A DNA stretch of 36,937 nucleotides from Ruminococcus sp. (GTDB lineage Bacteria; Bacillota; Clostridia; Oscillospirales; Ruminococcaceae), in the NCBI GenBank assembly GCA_015066955.1, contig SVNJ01000002.1:1-36937 (forward strand), read 5' to 3'. The notes below the pieces were generated by a model. That model had not been told where the DNA came from. It was given only the letters and a program-made list of their open reading frames with translations, and made no database searches. The position numbers were made by a program, and so were the translations under genes. Positions within the stretch are counted from its first letter, which is position 1. Each line of letters starts with the position of its first letter. Below are positions 19,657-32,047 of the stretch, one piece after another.

Positions 19657-20394
19657 ATGCCTAAAGTATTTTTAAGTCCGTCAACGCAGGAGTTCAACCC
19701 TTACGTTACAGGCGGAAATGAAGAGCTGTATATGAATCTGCTTGCCGACCGAATGGAGCCTTATCTGCGTTCAAGCGGTATTCAGTATGTCCGCAATAAC
19801 CGTTCAAAAACCGCCGCAGGTGCAATCGCCGATTCAAATTCAGCTTATTATGATGTTCACCTTGCTCTGCATTCCAATGCCGCACCCGAATTTCTTTCAG
19901 GTAAGCTCAGGGGAATTGACATTTATTTTTATCCGAACAGTCAGAGCAGTGAACGTCTTGCGAATATTATCGCTAACAATCTGAAAAGCATTTACCCCAT
20001 TCCCGAAAAATCAAATGCTGTTCCCACAACCGCACTTGGCGAAGTTACCCGCACAAAAGCTACAGCTGTTTTGTGTGAGCTTTGCTATCATGATAACTAC
20101 GCCGACGAAGCGTGGCTGAAAAATAATCTCAACGAAATTGCAAAGAATCTCGTGCAGTCACTCTGTGATTACTTCGGTATTCCATTTATTCTGCCGACAG
20201 CAATCAGATGGGGTACGGTCAATACAGATGGCTCGGGACTAAACATCAGAAGTTACCCATCTGCAGGCTCTGCCGTAATCGGTTCAATACCAAACGGTGC
20301 AACTGTCATGATTAACGGCGAAACCAACGGATGGTATGTTATAAGCTATAACGGTATAATCGGTTATTCAAGCAGTGAATTTATAGATGTTTAA
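19657..20394 (+). CDS. N-acetylmuramoyl-L-alanine amidase (Amidase_3) with C-terminal bacterial SH3 domain
   Basis: VFLSPSTQEFNPYVTGGNEE, DVHLALHSNAAP, AVLCELCYHDN; SH3 WGTVNTDGSGLNIRSYPSAGSAVIGSIPNGATV. ATG at 19657 with AAAGGAG RBS. Confidence 0.9.
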   Translation: MPKVFLSPSTQEFNPYVTGGNEELYMNLLADRMEPYLRSSGIQYVRNNRSKTAAGAIADSNSAYYDVHLALHSNAAPEFLSGKLRGIDIYFYPNSQSSERLANIIANNLKSIYPIPEKSNAVPTTALGEVTRTKATAVLCELCYHDNYADEAWLKNNLNEIAKNLVQSLCDYFGIPFILPTAIRWGTVNTDGSGLNIRSYPSAGSAVIGSIPNGATVMINGETNGWYVISYNGIIGYSSSEFIDV

Positions 20395-20400
20395 GCTTTT

Positions 20401-20430
20401 GCCGTACAGTTTTCCGCTGTACGGCATTTT
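20401..20430 (+). terminator. Rho-independent terminator-like hairpin after amidase
   Basis: GCCGTACAG TTTTCCG CTGTACGGC then ATTTTAC; short T-tract. Confidence 0.65.
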
Positions 20431-20485
20431 ACGGAAGAACACGACAATTATTCTATAATTTTTATGCCAAAAAGCAAGAGGTGTA

Positions 20486-20514
20486 TTGACTTTTCTCTTC
20501 ATTTAAATTATAAT
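20486..20514 (+). promoter_or_regulatory. Upstream sigma-A-like promoter (P1) of carB
   Basis: TTGACT (20486-20491), 17 nt spacer, TATAAT (20509-20514). Confidence 0.78.
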
Positions 20515-20631
20515 AATACGAAGGATTTAAAGAATACTGCCGAATATTTATTAAATCCACAGTGTTCATTCAGAAAAAAACAACAATTTTCAAAAAATTT
20601 TCAAAAGGGTATTTCCTTTTACCGCAAAATG

Positions 20632-20640
20632 TGTTATAAT
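20632..20640 (+). promoter_or_regulatory. Possible second carB promoter (P2), extended -10
   Basis: TGTTATAAT extended -10 about 45 nt before the carB ATG; no convincing -35. Confidence 0.5.
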
Positions 20641-20684
20641 AGTAAAGATAGCATATTTCAAATATACTAAGGGAGATGTTTTTA

Positions 20685-23897
<3,213 letters not shown>

Positions 23898-23923
23898 TAA
23901 GTAAACAATAAATTATACCAGAC

Positions 23924-23960
23924 CGCCCTTGACTTTATGTTAAGGGCGGCTGTTCTATTT
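23924..23960 (+). terminator. Rho-independent terminator-like hairpin after carB
   Basis: CCGCCCTT GACTTTATGTT AAGGGCGG followed by CTGTTCTATTT. Confidence 0.7.
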
Positions 23961-24030
23961 AAAGATTGATTTTTTCGAATCTATATGCTATAATCAAACA
24001 TGTAAACGATTTTTACGAAAGGGGTTTACT

Positions 24031-24465
24031 ATGGTTAGAGAAATACAAAAGGATGAACTTCATTCTCTGCTTGAACTTTATACTCATTTACACGAAATTA
24101 GAATACCCGAGAACAACGAACACTTAGTTAATACATGGGAAACAATCTCCAACGACCCGAATCATCATATTATTGTCTGTGAAGTTGAAGGTAAAATTGT
24201 TTCTTCATGTGTATGCGTAATCATCCCGAATCTTACAAGGAACGTTCGCCCTTATGCTTTTGTTGAGAATGTTGTTACTCACGCTGATTTCAGAGGTAAA
24301 GGCTATGCAACAGCCTGCCTTAATTTCGCAAAAGAGCTTTCAATAAAAGCTGATTGCTATAAAATGATGCTTCTCACTGGTTCAAAAAGTGAAAAAACAT
24401 TGGATTTTTACAGGAATTCAGGATACAATTCAAGTGATAAAACAGCTTTTATTCAGTGGCTTTAA
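24031..24465 (+). CDS. GNAT family N-acetyltransferase
   Basis: ENVVTHADFRGKGYATACLNFAKELS acetyl-CoA-binding motif; DFYRNSGY C-terminal motif. Confidence 0.9.
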   Translation: MVREIQKDELHSLLELYTHLHEIRIPENNEHLVNTWETISNDPNHHIIVCEVEGKIVSSCVCVIIPNLTRNVRPYAFVENVVTHADFRGKGYATACLNFAKELSIKADCYKMMLLTGSKSEKTLDFYRNSGYNSSDKTAFIQWL

Positions 24466-24480
24466 GGAGGTACGAAAACT

Positions 24481-25110
24481 ATGAAAAGCGGGATTATTTT
24501 TGACTTGGATGGGACACTATGGAATACCTCCGAACAAGTTGTACCTGCGTGGAACATTGTATTAACCAAGCATAAGCAGAAAAACATTACAAACTATGAT
24601 ATGAATGGATTTATGGGAAAAACACTGGATACAATTTCACAGTTAATGCTGCCGCATTTACCGCATAAACAAGCTATGGATATTCTTTACGAATGCTGCA
24701 ATGAAGAACAAGTTTATTTATCTCAACATGGCGGCACATTATATCCTGATTTAGAAAAAACATTGCATAAATTATCTGAAACTTACCAGTTGTTTATTGT
24801 TAGTAATTGTCAATCCGGTTATTTGGACGCTTTCTTTACCGCTCATAAACTTAAAGACTATTTTCTTGATTATGAATGTAACGGAAACACCGGTTTACCA
24901 AAGTCTGAGAATATAAAACTGGTTGTCAGCAGAAATAACTTAGAATATGCTGTTTATGTAGGCGATACAGAACTTGATATGGAATCTGCGATTGCTGCTG
25001 GGGTGCCGTTTATATTTGCTAAATATGGATTCGGAAATATTGATAATACGACATATAATATAGATTCTATCTCCGACTTGACTGCTTTGGACATGATAAA
25101 TATTAAATAG
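24481..25110 (+). CDS. HAD family hydrolase (phosphoglycolate phosphatase-like)
   Basis: IIFDLDGTLWNT motif I, FIVSNCQSGY motif II, YVGDTELDMESAIAAGVPFIFAKYGFG motif IV. Confidence 0.92.
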   Translation: MKSGIIFDLDGTLWNTSEQVVPAWNIVLTKHKQKNITNYDMNGFMGKTLDTISQLMLPHLPHKQAMDILYECCNEEQVYLSQHGGTLYPDLEKTLHKLSETYQLFIVSNCQSGYLDAFFTAHKLKDYFLDYECNGNTGLPKSENIKLVVSRNNLEYAVYVGDTELDMESAIAAGVPFIFAKYGFGNIDNTTYNIDSISDLTALDMINIK

Positions 25111-25134
25111 ATTGTAAAACATTTAATTTTAACT

Positions 25135-25175
25135 AAACAACCTGAGGACTATAATTGCCCTTAGGTTGTTTTAGA
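25135..25175 (+). terminator. Rho-independent terminator-like hairpin after HAD gene
   Basis: AAACAACCTGAGG ... CCTTAGGTTGTTTT, 13 bp stem including one G-U pair. Confidence 0.7.
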
Positions 25176-25239
25176 TTGCATTCGTTTCTCACAGAAAATT
25201 TTTCTTGCAAAAAATCTAAATATTTTATAGCGACAACTA

Positions 25240-25268
25240 TTGACATTCTTTTCAAATTGTAGTATAAT
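25240..25268 (+). promoter_or_regulatory. Sigma-A-like promoter of symporter gene
   Basis: TTGACA (25240-25245), 17 nt spacer, TATAAT (25263-25268). Confidence 0.85.
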
Positions 25269-25339
25269 ACAAAAGGACTTTCACTTTATCAATTTAAAGC
25301 TTTATACATTTAAACTGTAAAGCAGAACGGAGAATTAAA

Positions 25340-26908
25340 ATGACAGCTACAACAGCAACATTGATTATTCTTGTAGTGTACATTGCCATTATGATTTCAA
25401 TCGGCTTCTACACTTCAAGAAAAACAAAATCCGCTGAAGATTTCATGCTCGGCGGCAGAAGCGTCGGAGGATGGCTGACCGCTTTTTCATACGGCACAAC
25501 TTACTTTTCAGCTGTAGTATTCATCGGCTATGCAGGACAATTCGGATGGAGCTATGGTGTTTCTGCAGCATGGATTGGTATCGGTAATGCACTGCTCGGA
25601 AGTATGCTTCCTTGGCTTATTCTCGGCCGCCGTACCCGTCTTATGACTAATCAGATTCAGGCTAAGACGATGCCTGATTACTTTGGAAAACGTTTCGGCT
25701 CAAATAAACTTAAAACTGTTGCTGCAGCTGTAGTTTTCATATTCCTTATCCCATACACTGCATCAGTTTACAATGGTCTTTCACGTCTTTTCGGTATGGT
25801 CTTTGATTTAGGCGATAACGGTTACGTGTATATTATCATCGCTATGGCTGTTCTTTCAGCTATATATGTTATTCTTGGCGGATACTCCGCTACAGCTCTC
25901 AACGATTTCTTCCAGGGTATGATTATGCTTGTGGGTATTATCACCGTTGTTTTGTGCACTCTCAACGGCAAGGGCGGATTCTCCAGTGCGGTTGAACAGC
26001 TTGCTGAAATCGAAGGTCAGAAGGGACTTGGTTCACTTTTCGGTCCTGACCCTGTTAATCTCTTCGGCGTTGTAATACTTACATCAATCGGAACATGGGG
26101 CCTTCCTCAGATGGTTCAGAAGTTCTACGCTATCAAGAATGAACAGGCTATTGTCAAGGGCACAATTATCTCTACAATCTTCGCTTTTGTTGTTGCAGGC
26201 GGTTCTTACTTCATGGGTGGATTCCTCAGACTTTACTGTACTACTGATGCATCAGACACTTCAAAAGCATTCATTGATACAGTAAACGGCAAACCTGTTT
26301 TCGATAATATGGTTCCTGCTCTTCTTGATTCTGCTCTCCCCGATATGCTTATCGGTCTTGTAGTGGTGCTTGTTCTTTCTGCTTCACTCTCTACACTTTC
26401 CTCGCTTGTTCTCACTTCAAGTTCAACTCTCACAAACGACCTTATCAAGCCAAGAGTGAAGAATTTTACTGATAAAAATCAAATGATTGTAATGCGTGTT
26501 CTTATCGCTGTATTCCTTTTCATATCTGTATTTATTGCATGCAATAAGAATGCCTCAATTTCAACTCTCATGTCCTACTCATGGGGTGCACTTTCAGGCT
26601 CATTCTTAGGACCCTTTATGTGGGGACTTTTCTCAAAGAAAACCACAAAGGTTGCCTGTGTCACAAGCTTCTGCACCGGTGTTGGTATTACACTTACTCA
26701 CATGCTGCTCTTTAGTTTCAATATCGAAGCATTCAGCGGTATCAAGCAGGCTGTTGTTGATATGAACCTTTCATTCAACCTTCTCTCTCCAATCAATGCA
26801 GGTGCATTTGCAATGCTCATATCGATAATTGAAGTGCCGATTATCAGCATGTTCACAAAGAAACCAGATGCAAAGATTGTTGATTATGCATTCGAGTGCC
26901 TTAAATAA
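25340..26908 (+). CDS. Sodium:solute symporter (SSS) family protein
   Basis: 522 aa multi-TM; YTSRKTKSAEDFMLGGRSVGGWLTAFSYGTTYFSAVVFIGYAG, and AIYVILGGYSATALNDFFQGMIM. Confidence 0.94.
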   Translation: MTATTATLIILVVYIAIMISIGFYTSRKTKSAEDFMLGGRSVGGWLTAFSYGTTYFSAVVFIGYAGQFGWSYGVSAAWIGIGNALLGSMLPWLILGRRTRLMTNQIQAKTMPDYFGKRFGSNKLKTVAAAVVFIFLIPYTASVYNGLSRLFGMVFDLGDNGYVYIIIAMAVLSAIYVILGGYSATALNDFFQGMIMLVGIITVVLCTLNGKGGFSSAVEQLAEIEGQKGLGSLFGPDPVNLFGVVILTSIGTWGLPQMVQKFYAIKNEQAIVKGTIISTIFAFVVAGGSYFMGGFLRLYCTTDASDTSKAFIDTVNGKPVFDNMVPALLDSALPDMLIGLVVVLVLSASLSTLSSLVLTSSSTLTNDLIKPRVKNFTDKNQMIVMRVLIAVFLFISVFIACNKNASISTLMSYSWGALSGSFLGPFMWGLFSKKTTKVACVTSFCTGVGITLTHMLLFSFNIEAFSGIKQAVVDMNLSFNLLSPINAGAFAMLISIIEVPIISMFTKKPDAKIVDYAFECLK

Positions 26909-26912
26909 GATT

Positions 26913-26955
26913 AAAGCACGGATTTGAATATAATTTCAAATCCGTGCTTTTTTAT
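26913..26955. terminator. Bidirectional terminator between symporter and yunB (convergent genes)
   Basis: AAAGCACGGATTTGAA TATAA TTTCAAATCCGTGCTTTTTT; the A-run on the 5' side gives a minus-strand T-tract. Confidence 0.9.
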
Positions 26956-27596
26956 GTAAGCTTAAACGAATTATCAGGAACATCACCAACAATTACATTT
27001 TCAGCAAGCAGAAATTCAAAGCTTGTTTTCGTTTCAAAAGTGTAAAGTGGAATTGATGAGTTAATGTCAGCTGTGACATTAACAGAAATTCTGTGGCAGG
27101 TCTGATTTATTCCCGCAGATTCAAAATTGCTCGTCAGCTTTACTGTTGCGTCCCGTGCAGGACATATCCGCAGATTAATATGAGGACCCTTTCCTGCAAG
27201 CATATGTGAGCTTGTAAGCGACCCGAGAGGTATTTCAGCTGAACTGTCACCGTTTTTTTCAAATTCGGAATTTATCAGCAGTGTAAGCTCTGACTGTACC
27301 TTATTTATGTTATAAGTAACCGATTCTATTGAGACTGCACTTCCCTCTTCATCATATAGTACAGCTGCAAAATCATTGTAGGTATATTGATTTTCACTCA
27401 GATATTCCGCAACAGCTGAGCTTATGATTTCATTCGCTGTTATTTTTGAATATTGCTCAGCCTGTATTGCTGCAACAGGCTGAACCGCACTGTCGATTTT
27501 CATAAACGCCGCAATGATAAGTATAATTATGACTGTAAGTACCGCCATGCCCGCCCTTGCACGCAGTGTAAGCCTGCTTCTTCTGCGTTTTTTCAT
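26952..27596 (-). CDS. yunB: Sporulation protein YunB-like
   Basis: Single N-terminal TM, SAVQPVAAIQAEQYSKITANEIISSAV, IPLGSLTSSHMLAGKGPHINLRI, AGINQTCHRISVNV; matches remembered YunB family features. Confidence 0.85.
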   Translation of the reverse strand: MKKRRRSRLTLRARAGMAVLTVIIILIIAAFMKIDSAVQPVAAIQAEQYSKITANEIISSAVAEYLSENQYTYNDFAAVLYDEEGSAVSIESVTYNINKVQSELTLLINSEFEKNGDSSAEIPLGSLTSSHMLAGKGPHINLRICPARDATVKLTSNFESAGINQTCHRISVNVTADINSSIPLYTFETKTSFEFLLAENVIVGDVPDNSFKLT

Positions 27597-27660
27597 TGTA
27601 TCACTCCTCTGCGGATAACATGTTCACATTATTATATTCAGCTTTCAGGAAAATTGTGAC

Positions 27661-27691
27661 AAAAAAGCTTCGGTTCAAACAAAACCGAAGC
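27661..27691 (-). terminator. Terminator at 3' end of his operon
   Basis: Minus strand GCTTCGGTT TTGTTTG AACCGAAGC followed by TTTTTT (27661-27666). Confidence 0.88.
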
Positions 27692-27714
27692 CTTTTTACT
27701 GCTATTTATTTGAA

Positions 27715-28053
27715 TCAGCTGTTCTTATCTACTTCATGGAATTTTTTGAGATTGCCGATTTTTTCATTTCGCTCATCAAGCACACGCTCAATTTCAGTCC
27801 AATCAAGTCCCTGATTAGCACAGAGTACCATTACGTGGTAAAGAAGGTCGTTGATTTCGTTCATAAGCTCATCGTTATCACCATTCTTTGCGGCAATAAC
27901 AGTCTCGGTAGCCTCTTCTCCGATTTTCTTGCAGATTTTGTCTACACCCTTATCAAAAAGATAACAGGTGTATGAGTTTTCCTGTGCAGTTCCGTTTTCA
28001 AACTGCTTCTTTCTTTCCTTGATTACTTCAAAAATTTCCTGATATACGTTCAT
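27715..28053 (-). CDS. hisE: Phosphoribosyl-ATP pyrophosphatase
   Basis: NSYTCYLFDKGVDKICKKIGEEATETVIAAKNGDNDELMNEINDLLYHVMVL. Confidence 0.96.
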   Translation of the reverse strand: MNVYQEIFEVIKERKKQFENGTAQENSYTCYLFDKGVDKICKKIGEEATETVIAAKNGDNDELMNEINDLLYHVMVLCANQGLDWTEIERVLDERNEKIGNLKKFHEVDKNS

Positions 28054-28085
28054 CTAAATCTTCTCCTTATTTTTTATGTTATTGA

Positions 28086-28430
28086 TTATTCCTCTGTATT
28101 ATACAGCTCATTGAAGAAACAGCTGTATTCTCCTGTGTGGCAGGCAACTCCCGTCTGTTCAACGTTTACAAGAAGTGTATCGTTGTCGCAGTCACCATAT
28201 ATGGATACAACCTTCTGTAAGTGTCCCGAAGTTGCACCCTTATTCCAGTACTCCTGACGTGAACGGCTCCAGAACCATGTATAGCCTGTTTCCAGCGTCT
28301 TTTTAAGGCTCTCCTTGTTCATATACGCAAGCATAAGTACTGTTTTGGTATTGACCTCGTAGCAGATTGCAGGGATAAGCTCTCCCTTTTCAAAGAATCT
28401 GTCAAGGTCGTTTATGTCGATTTTTATCAT
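28086..28430 (-). CDS. hisI: Phosphoribosyl-AMP cyclohydrolase
   Basis: [44 protein letters not shown] and [10 protein letters not shown]. Confidence 0.98.
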   Translation of the reverse strand: MIKIDINDLDRFFEKGELIPAICYEVNTKTVLMLAYMNKESLKKTLETGYTWFWSRSRQEYWNKGATSGHLQKVVSIYGDCDNDTLLVNVEQTGVACHTGEYSCFFNELYNTEE

Positions 28431-28433
28431 AGT

Positions 28434-28817
28434 TTACTCCTTTTCTATTGGTCTGCCGTTTTCATCAAATCTGCTGTTAGTTTCTTTTATTACAGAAGTA
28501 ACTGTACTACTCAGACCTATTACAAAGAATACAAGATACACAAAAGCTAAAGCTTGTGCTATTTTTTCACCTTTAAAATTATACATCATCAATACCGCCG
28601 GAAATCCCAGTAATATTTCGATAACACCTGTTATAAGCCAGCATTGTCCGCAGGTACGGTTTGCATATTCCCATGCTGACATACTCGCCTGTGTACGCTT
28701 AGTACGAAGTCCGTATTTCATCTCTTTATCCTTCGGTGCTTGGAACCTCATATAATATCCGCCAAATATTGTGGCTGATGACATAATAATCAAGACGATA
28801 AGTAAAATATCAATCAT
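28434..28817 (-). CDS. SdpI family-like membrane protein
   Basis: 127 aa, about 3 TM; YGLRTKRTQASMSAWEYANRTCG resembles the SdpI family motif GYRTKRS..W..AN. Confidence 0.75.
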   Translation of the reverse strand: MIDILLIVLIIMSSATIFGGYYMRFQAPKDKEMKYGLRTKRTQASMSAWEYANRTCGQCWLITGVIEILLGFPAVLMMYNFKGEKIAQALAFVYLVFFVIGLSSTVTSVIKETNSRFDENGRPIEKE

Positions 28818-28831
28818 AATTAATCATCCTC

Positions 28832-29236
28832 TTAAGTCCAGAGCGAGGTTATAAACATTGGTGAAGAAACATCAGATTTTTTAAATCCGCAGTTTTCATA
28901 AAAGCTTATTTCGGTATCGTAGGCTATGCAGACTATTCTCAGATATTCAGCATACTTTTCCTTTATCATTTTCACAAGCTCACGTCCGATTGCCTTACCC
29001 TGATATTCGGGTCTGATAAGAAGATAATGCACGTAGGCGGTCATTACTCCGTCATCCATTGCACATATCATTCCGACAAGCTTGTCGCCGTCCCAAGCGG
29101 AATATACAGTTTCAAAATTCTTCATCGCTGTTACAAGTTTTTCGGGATAATGTCCCGATGACCACTCAACTGACAAAAATAAATCCTGTAACTGTTCACG
29201 GGTGAAATCGTGAGTATCTTTATATATTATACTCAT
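28832..29236 (-). CDS. GNAT family N-acetyltransferase
   Basis: [31 protein letters not shown] start at 29236 overlaps the hisF stop as ATGA. The ORF track start at 29263 is too early. Confidence 0.88.
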   Translation of the reverse strand: MSIIYKDTHDFTREQLQDLFLSVEWSSGHYPEKLVTAMKNFETVYSAWDGDKLVGMICAMDDGVMTAYVHYLLIRPEYQGKAIGRELVKMIKEKYAEYLRIVCIAYDTEISFYENCGFKKSDVSSPMFITSLWT

Positions 29237-29988
29237 CTCACAATTACTCCCTTCCTGCGGCAATAATCCTTAACCTCGCCTACGGTAAGCTCCTTGAAGT
29301 GGAAAAGTGAAGCTGCTAAGGCTGCTGTTGCTCCCGTTTTCTCGAAAACCTCAGCGAAATCATTGATTTTACCTGCACCGCCGCTTGCGATTACGGGGAT
29401 AGTACAAGCATCGCACACAGCCTTAAGCATTTCAATGTCAAAACCCTCTTTTGTGCCGTCAGCGTCTATAGAGTTCAGGCATATTTCGCCTGCACCAAGC
29501 TGCTGAATCTGCTTTACCCAATCGATAAGGTCAATTCCCATGTCAACTCGTCCGCCATTAATATACACCGTCCACTTGTGGTCGGCGATTTTCTTTGCGT
29601 CAATTCCTACGCAGATACACTGACTGCCGAAAATATCAGCACCGTCCTTGATAAGCTGTGGATTCTTAACCGCCTGAGAGTTTACTGATACCTTATCTGC
29701 ACCTGCACGCAAGGTTTCTCTTATATCGTCAACAGTCTTGATTCCTCCGCCAACCGTGAGGGGCACGAATACCTTCTTTGCGGTCTCTCTTACTACATCG
29801 AGGAATACACCTCTGCCCTCGAAGGATGCTGTTATATCGTAAAATACAATCTCGTCTGCACCCTGCTTGTTGTACTCCTCCGCACACTCAACGGGATCGC
29901 CTACGTCACGGATTCCTTCAAAATTTACGCCCTTTACTACCTTGCCATTTCGCACATCAAGACAGGGTATTATTCTTTTTGCAAGCAT
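29233..29988 (-). CDS. hisF: Imidazole glycerol phosphate synthase cyclase subunit
   Basis: [51 protein letters not shown] 29988 has best spacing to AAGGAG; ATG 29994 is possible. Confidence 0.98.
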   Translation of the reverse strand: MLAKRIIPCLDVRNGKVVKGVNFEGIRDVGDPVECAEEYNKQGADEIVFYDITASFEGRGVFLDVVRETAKKVFVPLTVGGGIKTVDDIRETLRAGADKVSVNSQAVKNPQLIKDGADIFGSQCICVGIDAKKIADHKWTVYINGGRVDMGIDLIDWVKQIQQLGAGEICLNSIDADGTKEGFDIEMLKAVCDACTIPVIASGGAGKINDFAEVFEKTGATAALAASLFHFKELTVGEVKDYCRRKGVIVR

Positions 29989-30829
29989 TCTCATCTCTCC
30001 TTATTTTTTTATTTTTACCCCTTTTGAACATTCTGAGAATCATATATGCGGGATAAATTGAGTATTTCTGCATTAATGAGTATATTCTTTCAAGAATTAT
30101 ATTAAAAACAGCTAATATTAAAAATGCTGCGATAAAGGATAGAACTTCTCTCGGGAAAAAAGTTTCTCCGAATATACTACCGAATGCTGATGCGTCCAAA
30201 TGGTTTATAAAATTTACTACGGAATCAGATAATGACAGATAACCAAAGAAATAAATTATAACAGGCAGCATCGGAAGCATTACAAAACAAAATCCCAAGA
30301 CTATTACCAACAGTCCGCCAATAAGTGCAAGAATACCTATAAAGATTCCGCTGCCATTTTCAGGCGTCAGAAATTCCAGAATTGTATGAAGTCCGAAATC
30401 CGAATTATCCATAATCTTTGCTATAACAACACTAAGGATATATAAAAGAATATTACCGTAAAGATGATCTATGATAATCATTTCAAACTTCTTTATACCA
30501 TTTTTATCGCAGAAACATTCTACCCAATACCCCATCAGTACCATTCCGAATGTAACCAACGCAAGCAAAGCAAATACTCCGTTTTCTACCAATACCGAAG
30601 CGTCTGCCACACCATAAAATAATATATCCGCTGGAAATTTCTCAATAAGACTGTTATCGGGCAATACCTCATGAGTATATAATTCTACAATATCTGATGT
30701 TGTAAGTCCGATTTTAGACCTGTATTCCCAGGGATCATATTTACAGTTGATTATGTACACTATCAGATATAATACTATTCCTATAAGTAATACTGCATGC
30801 TTCTTAAAAAATTCTGTCTTTTTATTCAT
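29957..30829 (-). CDS. Hypothetical multi-pass membrane protein in his operon
   Basis: 290 aa ORF with about 6 hydrophobic segments; no family recognised; fills the gap between hisA and hisF and overlaps the hisF start. Confidence 0.72.
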   Translation of the reverse strand: MNKKTEFFKKHAVLLIGIVLYLIVYIINCKYDPWEYRSKIGLTTSDIVELYTHEVLPDNSLIEKFPADILFYGVADASVLVENGVFALLALVTFGMVLMGYWVECFCDKNGIKKFEMIIIDHLYGNILLYILSVVIAKIMDNSDFGLHTILEFLTPENGSGIFIGILALIGGLLVIVLGFCFVMLPMLPVIIYFFGYLSLSDSVVNFINHLDASAFGSIFGETFFPREVLSFIAAFLILAVFNIILERIYSLMQKYSIYPAYMILRMFKRGKNKKIRRDENACKKNNTLS

Positions 30830-30857
30830 AAAATTACCCTGATAATATTATGCAATT

Positions 30858-31583
30858 CTATTTGTGAGCGTACTCAACAGCGTCTCTCAGATTAAGAGTA
30901 CCCTTATAAATAGACTTTCCACAGATTGTACCGTAGAGTCCCATTTCCTTGCATGCAATAATATCGTCCATTGTGTGGACACCTCCGCTTGCCACGATAT
31001 TTGCACGTCCCTCTGTAGCGTCCGCAAGAGCCTTAAGCTGCTCCTTGTTGACTCCGGAAAGAGTACCATCCTTTGAAATATCGGTGAAAATGAAGTATTT
31101 TACGCCAACCTCAATCATCTTGTTTGCAAGGTCGATGTAGTTTACGTCTGAGGTCTCAAGCCAGCCCTCTGTAGCTACCATTCCGTTCATGGCGTCAATT
31201 CCTACAACGATTTTCTCGCTTCCGAATTTCTCTACAGCGTCACTTACAAGCTTTGGATTTTTCAGTGCAACCGAGCCGAGAATTACTCTCGTAATACCCA
31301 TTTTCAGATACTCGTCAATGGTTTCAAGACTGCGGATTCCTCCGCCAAGCTCAACCTTGAGATTTGTTTTTTCAGCTACGTCTGTGTAGATTTTCGTGTT
31401 TACGGGACGTCCTTCCTTTGCTCCATCAAGGTCTACCATGTGAATCCACTCAGAGCCTGCTTCCTCAAAACTCTTTGCTGTTTCAAGATAGTCGCTTGCT
31501 ACCTTTTCCACAGTGGAAAAGTCGCCCTTGAAAAGACGCACGCAGTTGCCGTCCTTTATGTCAATTGCTGGTAAAATTATCAT
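30858..31583 (-). CDS. hisA: Phosphoribosylformimino-5-aminoimidazole carboxamide ribotide isomerase
   Basis: MIILPAIDIKDGNCVRLFKGDF; VELGGGIRS; NIVASGGVHTMDD. Confidence 0.97.
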   Translation of the reverse strand: MIILPAIDIKDGNCVRLFKGDFSTVEKVASDYLETAKSFEEAGSEWIHMVDLDGAKEGRPVNTKIYTDVAEKTNLKVELGGGIRSLETIDEYLKMGITRVILGSVALKNPKLVSDAVEKFGSEKIVVGIDAMNGMVATEGWLETSDVNYIDLANKMIEVGVKYFIFTDISKDGTLSGVNKEQLKALADATEGRANIVASGGVHTMDDIIACKEMGLYGTICGKSIYKGTLNLRDAVEYAHK

Positions 31584-31609
31584 ATATACCCTCCGTTATG
31601 TAATGGGAT

Positions 31610-32026
31610 TTAATCTACGTGATACATTATTTTTAATCTTTGAGCTTCGTTGGCTTCAAAACCAAATTTTTCATAAAAAGGAATTATATCGGGCATAGCA
31701 CATAATTCCACAAAAATATCTGTTCCGCTGACACCGTTTTCCTTGATGAATTTCAGCAGTTCATTTATAAGAAGCCTGCCTATTCCTTTTTTCTGATATT
31801 CAGGTCTGACTATTACATCTTTGATATAATAATCCAGTCCTAAGTCACCTATCATTCTTGCCATAGCTACAATTTTATTATTATCAAAGACTGAAACTCT
31901 GAATAATGTATGCTTCATAGCAAGTTCGGTCTGCTCTAATGAAGGACCTTTTCCCCAGACTGTTTCCCACAGAAAAATAAATTCTTCGGCAGTAAGCTCA
32001 TTATGTTTAATAGTATATTCGCCCAT
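31610..32026 (-). CDS. GNAT family N-acetyltransferase
   Basis: DVIVRPEYQKKGIGRLLINELLKFIKE; IPFYEKFGF. Confidence 0.9.
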   Translation of the reverse strand: MGEYTIKHNELTAEEFIFLWETVWGKGPSLEQTELAMKHTLFRVSVFDNNKIVAMARMIGDLGLDYYIKDVIVRPEYQKKGIGRLLINELLKFIKENGVSGTDIFVELCAMPDIIPFYEKFGFEANEAQRLKIMYHVD

Positions 32027-32047
32027 TATAATCCTCCAAATTACGGT

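Noticed and set aside
20464-20670. 68 aa ORF in carB leader
   Set aside because: Overlaps the predicted promoter P1 itself and lacks protein-like conservation cues; probably non-coding leader.
24031-25110. GNAT-HAD pair as a toxin-antitoxin system
   Set aside because: The GNAT is not preceded by a DUF1778-type antitoxin and the partner is a HAD hydrolase; no TA hallmark.
25300-25323. Hairpin GCTTTATACA...TGTAAAGC in symporter 5' UTR
   Set aside because: Short AT-rich stem with imperfect pairing; not distinguishable from chance without comparative data.
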